From NCBI GenBank assembly GCA_005784505.1, contig VCAZ01000048.1:989261-1053260 (forward strand): DNA of 64,000 bases, written 5' to 3'. This document shows, piece after piece, positions 1 through 12,840 of the stretch. Source of the DNA: Bagarius yarrelli. Lineage: Eukaryota; Chordata; Actinopteri; Siluriformes; Sisoridae. The notes under the pieces are model-generated. The model did not search any database. It saw only the letters and a list, made by a program, of their open reading frames with translations, and was not told where the DNA came from. The translations under genes and the position numbers were made by a program. Positions within the stretch are counted from its first letter, which is position 1. The number at the start of each line of letters is the position of its first letter.

Positions 1-776
1 GGTTTGGGTAAAATGTAGGCCATAGGAGTTCTTGAATTGTGCACTTCTTGCTGCTGCTATGGTTTAAATCTGTAAATGGTGTAAGCTACTTTCTTTCTTT
101 TTTTCCGATACAATAAATTTTTATCCTTAAAGCATTCAGCAATTTAATCACATGACCCACCTCGGTCTTGGAATACCGCCTGTGCTATGCCTTTCAATGT
201 TGTTCTTGCTCTAAAACACTTACTTAACTTGGGTTATCAGTTTATTCAGAGAACTTAAATGTGCTGGACTGCAGCCATTTCCAGACCAGAGCGGGAAGAC
301 TAGTATAATCTGCTACGATAACTGAAAAAACAGAGAATGTCAAAAACTTACATCGTCATATTAATGCACAGGGTTCCCATGATATCAAAATAACAATATT
401 TCTAGTTGTAAATCCTGCTTATTTTTTTATTTCTTATTACACATCTCCGAAGATCTTACACATTGTCAGACTTGTTATATAAAGACCTAGATGATACATA
501 CACATATTTATCCGTGTGTATAATATCTTGTAATATTGACCTCTTATACCACTGTTGTTTAAAAAATACTGGATTCTGATTGGCCAAATTTTATATTAGG
601 ACATCTCTAAGGACGGGGTAATGAGTCGGAAACTGTAGTGATGTGAGGTTTAGTCTAAAACATAAAATTTATTAATGAGAAACCTCGGAAAACCTATTTG
701 GTGCTATAGATTGACACATATGTATGGTATTAATTCTTCTAAAATGAGAGTGAATGTGTTTTACTCGTGTTTTATG

Positions 777-852
777 AATCGGCGAGCTAGTGAATCGGCG
801 AGCTAGTGAATCGGCGAGCTAGTGAATCAGTGAGCTAGTGAATCGGTGAGTA
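777..852. repeat. 16-bp tandem repeat
   Basis: About four and a half copies of GAATCGGCGAGCTAGT; the last two are degenerate (CAGTGAG, GGTGAG). It lies in a dock9 intron with no coding role visible. Confidence 0.85.
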
Positions 853-1879
853 AATTGGTAAGTGGGGTTGAGTGATTAAGTGTGTATTTAGGTGTACAGG
901 GAAAGTTGAGCAGGTGAGTGAGGACATAGATGTGGACCCTTTGAATGAGATTTGCAGGCCCTGACGTTGCTGTTATTTCACTCTGTTGTTGCACCCATAA
1001 GACTTTAGTCCTGTGTGTCCTCCCTTTCCACATGTGTTTAATGTCATAACTCATACACACAGCGTTAACTTAAAATAACCATGGCCATGGTATGCAGGGA
1101 CATTAGGGAACACATTTTGGGAGTTTTTGTGGCAAAAGTTGGGTGTGTATTTTGCATGCTGCGAGGGAGGGTGAATAAAAGCTGCTACACCTCCTTTAAC
1201 ACTTCCTAAATTCCAGCGCTGCTTTAACTTTTGTCCTGGATGCTTCCATTTCTCCCTTACTCCGAACACTGCCCTTTCACTTTTCCACTCTCTGATTCTC
1301 ATCTGTCCTACAGGAAGTCAGGAACAGAGATAGGAAATGGCGCAACATTAGCAGGGTATTGTGTGATACTCTTATGAAACCTGTTGAAAGACACTTTAAG
1401 AACATGTAATTACTGGATGTTCCATTGCTTTGTTTTTTTGTTTTTTTCTTGACGTCTATTGTTTCAATCATAGAGGAACCAGAACCTCCTCCACCAGCTA
1501 TCACAGCATAATCTTCTCATTCTCGACGGACAGGGGATCTTTTAGTGTTTATTCCTGAACAACTTGTTTAAATTCTGATCTCAAAATTTTTCTTTTTAGT
1601 CCAGACATTTTCTTGTCTGACAATTCACCCACTCACAAGGTATTTACGGAAGGAAATTTACATGGCTTCCATTTCCTGTTAGCCAGGTTAACCCCAGCAC
1701 AAAAGTACCAGCTGCATCTAAAGTATGCAAAGATTTTCTGTTTTTCATTCTTAAAAAAAGAATCATTCAAGACTTCTTTGTATGCCAAGCTTTTGCAATT
1801 TAAAACCATTTGTAGGGTTTCCTTAAAAGGACAAACTGAAAAATGCCACCCCTCCATGTTCTGCCATTGGGGTATAGAG

Positions 1880-2057
1880 CAGAGGTAACCAAACTCAGTC
1901 CTAGAGGGCCGTCGTCCCGCAGAGTTTAGCTTCAACCCTAATCAAACCCACCTTAACAAGCTAATCAAGTTCTTTTTAGGTGAGCTTGAGACTTGCAGGC
2001 AAGTGTGTTAAGGCAAGTTGGCACTAAACTCTGCAGGGCCGGGTTCCGTCACCCCTA
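1880..2057. mobile_element. hAT-like nonautonomous element
   Basis: The left end CAGAGGTAACCAAACTCAGTC followed by CTAGAGGGCC, and the right end GGGCCGGGTT...CACCCCTA, match a very common fish short repeat with inverted ends (consensus near CAGGGGTGTCCAAACTCGGTC). The interior TAGCTTCAACCCTAATCAAA and AAACTCTGCAGG are typical. No clear 8-bp duplication remains at its flanks. Confidence 0.6.
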
Positions 2058-2649
2058 AACAACTGACGTAACAGTTTTACAATTTAAAACAACATGAATG
2101 TGAGACAAGGTGTAAAATAGTCCTGAATACTGATGTCAGTTGCAGCACTTGTCAGTGAAATTGCCCTTTCCTGTGGGTTGTTCTATAGTAGGATGTGAGT
2201 CAGGAAAGGTTTTTTTGCTCTGGCATTGTTTGGCTAAGTTTAACCTGTGTGCTTTGTTTACCTGTCACTGAAGTGGTTGTCTTTGCAGCAGGAATTCTGA
2301 CTTCTTCATGCACACACCCACATACCCGCTTTGGGTTTCTCGAAAACTCCCCACAGGAAACGACAGCTTATTTATGAAACATTTTACATACTTATGTCTC
2401 TGGAATAAGCACATCAAATAAAGGCAACTAGTTTCATGCAGTTTCAATATTTGTCTATATCATTAGTCATCGGGACAGCAGGAGTCTCCTACTCCTCTGC
2501 CTGATCTTTTCAGCACAGCCAGACCTGGGAGTGGCCATCAGACTGGAATAATATTGAAAAGCTGTTTGGTAAATCACACCAGCTGGACTAGCTAGTTTTT
2601 TTTTTGTTTTGTTTTTTTTTTAAGAAATGACTGTTACTTCTGATGCAAT

Positions 2650-2945
2650 ATTTTGATGCATAACTCAAATTACTCGTATGTCAAATAAATTTTCCCAATT
2701 GAAATACCATTAATCCATTCCGGACGCACTTGCAAACGCGCATGTCTGATTAGCTATCGAGTGAGACACGGGATGCTAATTGGATCTTACGGCGTTTATG
2801 GTGGCGTTCGCTACGCCAATTAGCGGTTGGGTGTCTAAAGTTGGAATTTTAGCTTGCAACTCAAAGCAAAAAATCGGCTAAGAGACGGCTCGTATCTTGA
2901 AAAACCTGTTAGTTAGGACACTCGTAAGTCAAAGTACCACTGTAT
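2650..2945. repeat. dispersed repeat, unclassified
   Basis: It begins near ACTCAAATTACTCGTATGTC and ends GGACACTCGTAAGTCAAAGT. Imperfectly repeated end motifs (ACTCGTA...GTCAAA) and internal ATTAATCCATTCC resemble a dispersed repeat family I recognise in fish genomes. It is richer in CpG than the intron around it. Confidence 0.45.
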
Positions 2946-3011
2946 CTATTTGAACAGCAGCGGTGTGAGAAACACTTTTTTTGTAACTTTTCAACCATTT
3001 TCCTCCTGCAG

Positions 3012-4485
3012 ACCTGCATTCTGCGCCGACAGATCCGTACCCTCTACCCATCAGTTCCAGAGAATGCCCAGAGGGAAGCACACAGCCTGTTCGTGCAGGA
3101 GGTAAGAGACGAACTGGTCTCAGACAAACAGCCCAATGCTGTTGATTGTAAACTAAAAATGATTAGGCTGTGGCATTGAGAGGTTCTTTTCAGTACACTC
3201 TAACACACAGCTCTCAACACTGGATTCTGTAAATGTACTTCAGGGTTTATGGACTAAACTTTGGCCGAGTACGAGCATTCATCTCAAGTATAAGCTTTTC
3301 CTGTAACACACACACACACACACAGACACATTTTTATAATAAAAAGAAGAGTTCACCAGCTGGACAGTCTACAGTATGTGCCTGTGTGTGCGTGCACATG
3401 CAAGGTTTTATCTTGGCCAAAGTTCACTCTATAAACAATAAGGTTAGAAAATGTATTTAACACATGGTAAGGAAGCCAGGCTAGTTTCTTAACTTGAATA
3501 GATATCTACAGTATTTATTAGCTCAAGGAGTATCGGTTCTTTTAGGGTTTTTTTTTAATTCAGAAAACCTAAATCTAAGAGGGGAAGTGAACGGTGGATT
3601 CTGATTAAAAAGAGGCCTCCTGTTCTTTCATCTTTCTTTCTCTTCCTGAACATTCAGATTGGACAGAGAGCAAAGGGTTTTCCTCTTTTCCCCCTAATGA
3701 ATTTTAAAATGGTGGCCTGAAATAGCATCGGAACACAGTATCAAGTTATAGATGTTACAATCATTTTTTGTTCCTAGTGTCTTAAGACCTACAAATCGGA
3801 CTGGCACGTTGTCAACTACAAGTACGAGGATTATTCTGCTGACTTTCGTCAACTCCCCAAGTAAGACTTACTGTTACTTCTACCCTAGTTTCTTTAGCTG
3901 AAGCAAAAGACCTTCACCGTAGATCCAAGTTAGAACAAGCCTCACAATAGCCCAATAAAATTATATGCATGTGTGTAATTGGCAAAGCATGTTGGTTCTT
4001 GGAAACCTAAACTCAAAACGCATATTTCCTCTTCCCAGTAACAATAGAGCCAATGGAACAAAGTATGAGTTCATCTATCCCTGAAGGGACACAGAGCAGC
4101 TAAGAGAAGTCATACGAATTCTTCATTCTTTTAATTAGTTATAGTTTTCTTATCAATATATCTAACAGAACCTGACAGATGAAATGACATAAGCCATAAA
4201 AACAGCCTGAGGACAGAAAATAAATCATTACAAACCGAAAAGAGACATTAGACCTCTGCCAGTCAGCTCTCTGAGTCCTGTGACACAAAACCTTCAAAAG
4301 ATTAGTCAAACCTCTTGCGTCACCATAATCATTGATAGATATATCATGCTAGTCCTGGTAATTGGTTTGTTTTGTATTGTTGAATGTAATGTTCATCTGG
4401 TTGGCTTTTCAACAGCAAAGCTTCGAAGCCCGATAAACTGGCAGTTCATGTGTTCGAGGTTGACGAGGATGTCGATAAAGATGAG
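3012..4485 (+). CDS. dock9: dock9 exons: N-terminal segment before the PH domain
   Basis: Exons are 3012-3101 (begins TCILRRQ), 3778-3860 (contains DWHVVNYKYEDYS) and 4416-4485 (contains HVFEVDEDVDKDE). Each is flanked by AG and GT, and phases run 0/0, 0/2, 2/0. The first corresponds to about residue 83 of human DOCK9. The stretch DWHxVNYKYEDYS is characteristic of zizimin-group DOCK proteins. The preceding exon is not in the 3011 bases to its left. Confidence 0.93.
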
Positions 4486-7400
4486 GTGAGTAAAACACAG
4501 CCAATGTTCGGCATAGTGAGCGTCAAAAGCAAAATCAAGCATCAAATGCAGACCAAGGCCACACACTGACGCATCAATTCTTCTTATTCTCGTCAGTTAC
4601 CATTGTTTGTTCCAATGATAACTGAAACTATGTTTCAATGGCTTCCTGCTAGTAACACCCTCTACAGATATTCCAGGACACCGGACTAAAGATTGCATAG
4701 TTTGTCTATGAATTCATGTCGCTGTGAATAGTTGAGATGTTGATTCTTGGACAGCATCAGTAAGGAATCTAATAGCCAGTCAAGGCGGTTGCGTCTGCCT
4801 CTTTAATTTTTTCCCAGAAGTCTCCTCCTCTCCCATCCCAGGAGACACAGGGTATCATATTTTATTAATCAGCAAAACAGCAAACAGCTCAATAGTCCTT
4901 TAATCTGATTTTATTTGTCATTTGAGCTATATAAGAAAATCACTGGCGAGCTGTACTGGTCTATGGCTGACAGCTTAAGCATCAGACAGTACAGACAGTC
5001 ATTGTTATCATGCTGGTTGACCTTCAGGACTAACTAACCCTGAATGAGGTCATTTTAAAAGGTCATTATATTTTTAACTAGTAACACAGTTTTCAACTGT
5101 TTTTCAAACTACAGTACAACAGAGACGATCCATAAAGTGGGGTCCCTACAAAGTTAATAGTAAGGCAAAAAAAAAAGATATATATATATATATATATATA
5201 AATCTCAATATTTAGTCAACACTAGTCAACACTACACAATAAGTTCTGCTAATTACTAATTTAACTATTACCAGTAATTCCTTTTAACTGGAATGAACAA
5301 CAAAAACGTTTGTTTCTTTTTATTATCCTTCATTCAATCTTATCTCCATCACTTCACCGCTGTCATGTTTTTGCCCCGTCTTCCTACTTTTTACTGGCTG
5401 CCAGACGGATATGTTCCCTTCATGATTGCACGAGTAAGCTCTGTGATAGTTTGAAAACGGTAGCCAACATATTTACGAGAAAAAAGCTTACACATCCAAT
5501 ACAATGCGATAGGGGCCCCACCTAGGTAGATGCCTACATATTTCTTTAGAATATATATTAATAATGACATTTCTGATTGTTCAAATGGTGAGCTGTCGGA
5601 GGCGCTCTAAAAATGTGGGGCCCCCATATTCTACTTCCTATCTTGTCTGCCCTTTGATATGCATACTGTGTACAAATGTGTCTAATAAAACTGTTGCAAA
5701 TAAAAATATATATAAACTGTTGCCAAAATGTAAATATGATTTTTTCTTCACTGGAACAAAGAAGCTCAATCACTCTTCCAGCATGACAATGCATTTGTGC
5801 ACAAAGCCCTTGAACTCCATAACAAAAATGGCTTGCCAACATGAGTTTCCCACACAAAGGCCTAAACTCAACCTCATTGTGGAAGGTATTAAAGAAGTAC
5901 ATAAGACTAAGACTAAATCTGGAATAGGCTGTTTAAAAACCTCATATAGATGTAATGTAAACATGTAACTAGCTATAGGAACAGTGAGATTTTGAGAAGT
6001 GTATGTTTAATTTCCAGTGTTTTCTCTGACAGGGATGATGATCTTGCGTATTTTTCCTGCTAAAGCTTTAGGTATCACCCCTCTGTCTAAGAGATTGTTC
6101 TTTTTTTCTGCACTGGTTTATTTACATTTATCAGTGTGTTTGCTGGTCTGTGATTTTCTGGACAGGAGTTTTGTAGATTTGGATTCCTGTCTCAATAAGT
6201 CCCTGTTCTCCTAACATTTACTTTAGCTGCAAGATCAAACACAGAAGAGCTGGAGCCACATCAGACAACTCATTCTCTTCTTTCTCTTCCCTTATGTGTG
6301 CGTACAGGACACAGCTTCCTTGGGTTCTCAGAAGGGAGGTATTAGTAAGCAAGGCTGGCTTTACAAAGGCAACATGAACAGTGCGATCAGTGTCACTATG
6401 AGGGTGAGACGTCTTTATACACCACATTCAGTGTGCAACTGGCTGTACACACTGCTCTCTTTCCTCTAGAGCAAGAATGTTGATCAAGAATGTACTTATG
6501 TTGCTGGAGTTTTTAAGTCTATAATAGTATCCAGAACTAAATTCTATATATGTACACACAATGTGTGTAGGTTGTGTTTAGTACATATTGTAATACATTA
6601 TCTTTATGTTCGTGCACAAAGTGGAGGTATTAAATGAATTGGCGGAATAAAGTTAAATATAATACATTGGTCTGATGCAAGGGGTAATTAAATCAGCTGG
6701 ATCAGACTTTCCTTCTGTGTGCCCTAGAACACAGACCTACATTACCTCCTTACTTCGATCTCTTGATATACTGTATGGTGTGCAGTGTGAGTTTAGAATT
6801 ACAACTTAAACTTCAATAATAAACCCCCTGATAAAACAGAAATTAATAAATGGCTTACCAAATCGAAGTAGTTTTATTTGACTTTAGGTTACTGTGGATT
6901 ATATTTCCTATGTATTTATCCAAGCTACAAAGCTGAAAATACACTTGATTTTTTTTTTCCCTACAGAAAAGCTACCTTGTTCGGAAAAAAAAAACATATT
7001 ATGCAGAAGTAGAAATAATTAGAAGTGTTTGGTTTTTCTTTTATCAGAGGTGAAGGTTAAATACCTGCGTTGAAGTCCATCTTGTGGTCATTTTTGCATG
7101 TCTTTGTTGTAGTAGATAAAGATTAGGTTAAAAAAAACATGGTGTGTTTGTTTGATTAAATATTTATTCAGTTAATAAAGTAAGTGTTTGTTTCAGTCTT
7201 TCAAAAGGAGGTATTTCCACCTCACACAACTGGGAGATGGCTCCTATAACCTGAACTTCTACAAGGATGAGAAGATCTCTAAGGAGTCCAAAGGAACCAT
7301 CTTCCTTGATTCCTGCATGGGTGTGGTCCAGGTATGAGACTGTCATGTGATGGGAAATAACTGTGTTTGTGATTAGCCATGCTATATCAGTATGAGCTAC

Positions 7401-10400
7401 GTGATGTTTGGCCTTCCTGTAGAGATGTTTGTATATATGCGAAAGAGTTCAGGTTCAGGTTTGTGCAGAATTACTAGTGCTAAACTAGTCATATAAAAAC
7501 AGATGTGATACACACATGGGGATGACATCAGTGCTTTCAGTCTTATTGTATTTACGTTCTTCGAAACCATCGCGCTGTAGATACTTCAGATTTTCTGAGG
7601 CTGATCTTATTTACCAAACAAACACACTTGTTCTTTGGTATGAACAAGCGCAGCTGGCACATGTTGCTGTAGTTGAGTTAAAAGAAAATGCAGCTTTTAA
7701 ACAGACTGAAATGTTTAAAAATGGCATAATCAAGGTGTGTCACTGTAAGGAATAAATCCCAATAAGGAATAAGTGTCCATCATGGTGCTGTTGTCTCTAT
7801 TTCATCTCCTCTTTGGCTATTTTCACTCTCATTTTAAACGTTAGCTGTGGTTGTCAGGTTTGTAGCTATATGTGCACGTCCACATTCTGTCCTGTCTGAA
7901 AACTGATTGGGAGCTCAGTGATTGGAGAATCTGATCTTGATCAAAAATATTTAATGTCATGTTTGCTTTAAGAGCAAAAAGTGTATGAGGAATGCACTGA
8001 CCAAACAATTTCATTCTGGCAGATAGGTTTAATCTAACAGTCTGGCCTCCCTTAGTCTGGTTTTTAATGAACTAGACTGTTTTATGCATGTCCTTCAATG
8101 ATGCGGTTATTACTGAAACACTCCCACTCCCGAGCCTGTCTCTCATATTTGCAGCTGGCTAGGGTAAGTCATGCATCACCGACTTAAAGGCACTCACTAA
8201 GAAATGCTTTCTGGATGAATAAACATCTAAGGGAGATTAAAATAATCATATTAGGCAAACCAGATCAACCAGGTGATGTTACATAAAAAGCAGACAGCAG
8301 ATTTCACAGTTTAGACATCACATTTATCACATTTAGAATATTGTTCTCTTTTTACGAGTTTATAAAGAAATGACATATAAACAACATTTTTTTTAGTATT
8401 TGCAATACTAAAATAATTAATTTCTAATTAGGAAGGAATTGCTAGGCACTATATACATGTTTATTAGCTAACAATACATTTATTGTGTATATATTTTTTT
8501 CATAATACTGAACTCAAGTATTGAGACATGTTTAAGTTATGTTTTAGACTGATTTACGTTTACGTTAATATTACTTTTTTGATATGTATCGTATTGTGAG
8601 GCCCCAGCCAATACACACATACATATACATACATGTGAAAAAGGCAATACTGAGTATTCAAGTAATATAACCAAACAATTCAACTGAAGAAAATACTTTC
8701 AAAAACTTTCTGTAAAATCTACTTTAAAAAAGAACAATTTCTGGTGAGGAATAAATTGGAATGTCCCAACATTTAAAAACATATGCATGATTAAAACATA
8801 GTTACTCAGCTTTTTAAAGATCATATTTAAACCTCAGACATTTAGTTTGGTGTGCTCTTGACCCTTGACGTAATAGTAAACACCGTGGTGAGATTAAAAG
8901 AGCTGAAAAAGATTGTAGCATCTTATGAGTCTGCAAAGGGATCTAAAAAGGTCTCAAAAGATTTTGAAATCAGCCATTCCACTGCCCACAAAATAGTCTA
9001 CAAGTAAAGGACATTCAAAACAACTGACAACATGCCCAGGTCTGGCCCTCCGAACAAGTTCACCCCAAGAGCAGACCACAAGATGCTAAAAGAAGTGAAC
9101 TAAAATCCTAAAGTGTCATCACGAGACCTACAGCAGGCTCTTGCTATTGTTAATGTGAAAGTCTCTACAATCAGAAAGAGACTACACAAGTTTAACTTTC
9201 ATGGGAGGTGGGCAAGAAGGAAACCTTTGCCAGACTGAAGTTTGCCAAACAGTGTAGACAAAGACCAGGACTTCTGGAATAATTGTCTTTGGCCAGATGA
9301 GTCCAAAGTTTAGTTATTGTTTGGCGTAAACCAAATACAGCATTCCAGGAAAAGAAACTCATACCAACTGTGAAACATGGAGATGGTCCTGGTTTAGGGG
9401 TGCTTTGCTGCAGGACCTGGCCAGCTCACTATCATAGAATCCCACACACTTACACTTCACGAACTGGGAATTTACAGGAATCGAGATAGGAACCAAGAAC
9501 TAAGAATACAATAGTCTATAAGAAAAGGCTGCTTCTACCTCCACAGAATGTTTTAAAAGGACCCCGGGGTTGTCCTTGACCTCCTTAGACTTGTACCATC
9601 CATTATCCTTTTTTTCCCAAAGTCCTGTTTCAGCATTTCAAGCAGGTTTTTTTTTTTTTGTTGCAGCCATTATCTTCTTTTGTTCTTCACCTGGGAATAT
9701 TTTCAACCACTTTCTATCAAGTTGTCTGAGCGCATGTATATTTCTTTCTCTCGCACAGCACATTTACAGAGCCGTCTAATCAGAGCTGGAATTTAGTTTA
9801 TTCTAGAGCTGAAATAAAGTGGATGTGTTAAGTAGAAATAAAAATATAATGCCACTTTGAGGTATAAATCACACCACATACCTACTGTACAATTATGGTC
9901 TGTTTGTTGCGTAATGGATTGTGAAGCAGGAATATTTTATTCTCTCTCGCTTATTATGTAAACCATTATAAATCATATTTCGATCTTTAGGATAACTTTT
10001 GCCTCACACCTCTCTTTGTCTATTTTGGAAAAGTCTACTGACCCTTTTCCAACCAACACGTCACACCCATTACCAAAGCAAACACTTTGTCCAGAATCCA
10101 TTTGTGACGTTACTTTAGTTAAATATCTAACGCAGAAATCTGAGCCTTTTCTCTTCTCTCTCTGTGTAGAATAATAAGGTGCGCAGGTTTGCATTCGAAC
10201 TGAAGATGCAGGATAAGAGTACGTATCTGTTGGCTGCTGACTCTGAAAGTGAGATGGAGGAGTGGATCAGCACACTGAACAAAATACTTCACAGCAGCTT
10301 CGAGCTTGCCATGCAAGAGAAGAGGAACGGAGACCTACATGATGGTTTGTTTGTCTGTCTATCTGGCTTTTATTATTGGACCACCCAGACAACTACCACT

Positions 10401-11214
10401 CCTGTCATAATGGCAGATAAACTTCATTATTAACCCTATAGCACAGCATTGCATCCCTACTTTCCAAAGTAATGACATCTAAACACAGGGAAAGTGGTAG
10501 CTCAGTGGTTAAGATGTTGGACAGATGATCGGAAGATCGTCAGTTCAATTCCCAGTATGACCAAGGTGCCACTGCGGGGCCCCTGAGCAAGGCCCTTAGC
10601 ACTGAACTGCTCAACTCGAAGAATAAAAAAATCAATGTAAGTTGCTGCAGATACGGGTACACTGGCTGAAATTTTAAACCCACTCTGGTTAATTTTTGCT
10701 CATTGGTCCATATTTATTTCTTATTTGCTGTGTTTAAGAAACTGCTATGACATTTCTCTATTCTGAAATTTAAGAATCATTATTCCACTGACCTGGATGT
10801 GAGCCATTATTAATTATATAAATCTGTACATTTTTCTGCTTTGTAGATGATGAACTAGGAAAGACCGACAGCTCCTCAGGAAGTACGGACAGCTTCCAGG
10901 TGGGTCCTGTTGGCATGTATAGACAGGACAAGTCTGTAGGGTAGAAACGCTTACAATTTTCACCGCATAAAACTATCCAGATACAACATATTGCTCCTAT
11001 TGTACTGTAACCAGCAAGAATATTCTACTGTATATTTCTAAGTGTTGAAATGACTCACTTGTCCTGCAGTGAGTCCAAAAAACAGGCATGTTTTTTGTTC
11101 TCGACACTTGAGCTAAGGAGGTTTTTATTTTTCCTGTTGGTATGTTCCCTCATTAAAACACTACGGCACTTACTTTTGTGTTGTTTTGCAAGTAATTGTG
11201 TTTGTTTAAGCTAC

Positions 11215-11251
<37 letters not shown>

Positions 11252-12755
11252 ATGTTGTACTCATGTAAATATAAATATATATATATCCATGTTGTACTCA
11301 TGTAAAGCCCAAATGTTCTTTAATATGTTAATACTCCAGCAAGATCGATGTATACTGTGGGGCTGAAGGAGATGGGGTAGCTGGGAAGATTGCAACACAC
11401 CACACAGGCTGGGGAAGTACATGGGAGTAATATCAGTCGTGTACATGTGTAGTGTTTAGACAGCGGTTTGACCTGCACACATTGTTAGTCAGGAATTTTA
11501 CCAGCATTAATCATGTTAATCAAGTGCGATTTGTTTGGAAATTTCAGCCCCATTTTTCAGCCCTCTCTTAATTATGCCCTTTATCATTTAGTGATAAGTT
11601 CACTAGAAAAAGGTTGTGATTGAACTAGTGAGCACTGATGTGTTGAATGTGTTTTTCTTCAGAGTGCCAGAGATATCGAGTCGAAGATGCGCAACGAAAC
11701 ACGGCTGAAGCTCTTCACGTTGGATGCAGACACACAGGTAAATACTTTGGATAAGCAATAGAACAGTCTGACATCCTGGTTGAATGTTTTTATCCAAAAA
11801 AGGTTAATATCTTAATTTTTCCACATATAGAAATTGGACTTCTCTGGGATCGAGCCAGAAATCCGAGCATTCGAGGAAAAGTTTGGCAAGCGGATTCTTG
11901 TGAAATGCAACGACTTGTCGTTCAACCTGCAGAGCTGTGTGGCAGAGAATGAGGAAGGCCCAACCACCAATGTAATCCATAATCAATATCTCAGTTACTA
12001 TATTTGACGACTGAAACCTAAAGATCATCGTAGGGATCTGTTTTGTCTCTGTCTGTGACAGGTGGAGCCGTTTTTCGTCACACTGTCCCTGTTTGATGTT
12101 CAAAACAGTCGGAAAATCTCGGCAGATTTCCATGTTGACTTAAACCACCCGTCGGTGAGAGCCATGGTTCCAGGCTCCGGCGCTCAAATCATTAATGGAG
12201 CTTCAGATGCAGCACAGCAAACACAGAATGATCTACCAGACAGTTTTTTGCAGTATCCACGACAGGTTTGGAACGATTACTCTGGAATTATACAAAAAAA
12301 GCAGTTTTAGAATTGCATACAGTCTCATTTTACTAACTATTTGGAAAAAAACAAACGGCCTGCATAAATTCCACAAATGTCTAGCTCATTTATTTAGACA
12401 TTTTGTCATGCCGACTGAGATCATTACAATTAAAATATTCTGGTTGGCATGATTTATTCCAAACTGGTGTTTACCTGTACCCACACTTTCAATCGGAATA
12501 ATTTTGTCTCGTCTCTCACTGTGTGAATCTTATTTTCCTTGTCCTGTAAAGATGAGCTGCCTTTTTTTTTTTTTTTTTTTTTTTTTATTAATCGGGTTCT
12601 GGAAAGGTTTATCCCACCTCTCTCAACCTGATTGAAATTTCAATCCGTTTTTTTTAGTCTGATTAAGGTATTTACACAGTGCATTATTATTCAGATTAGA
12701 CTTTTAAACTAATTGTGATCGGACTACAGTGCTCCATATAAACAGGTGTCTGTAG

Positions 12756-12840
<85 letters not shown>

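Larger units (their letters stand above)
1..3011 (+). other. dock9: dock9 intron, left edge
   Basis: No exon of the missing dock9 N-terminus could be found here. Contents are a 16-bp tandem repeat (about 777-850), a hAT-like short element (1880-2057) and an old dispersed repeat (about 2650-2945). The short open frames on both strands show no family resemblance. Confidence 0.6.

Noticed and set aside
1633..1935. 100-codon open frame on the minus strand
   Set aside because: It overlaps a hAT-like repeat at one end, has no family resemblance and no splice context. An opposite-strand frame over the same bases is equally open.
5558..5968. Overlapping open frames on both strands (114 and 134 codons)
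   Set aside because: They sit on a decayed Tc1-like fragment and a possible hAT scrap, with no conserved protein motif in the translated frames.
11804..12133. 109-codon minus-strand open frame
   Set aside because: It is antisense to two well-supported dock9 exons (11831-11971 and 12062-12265).
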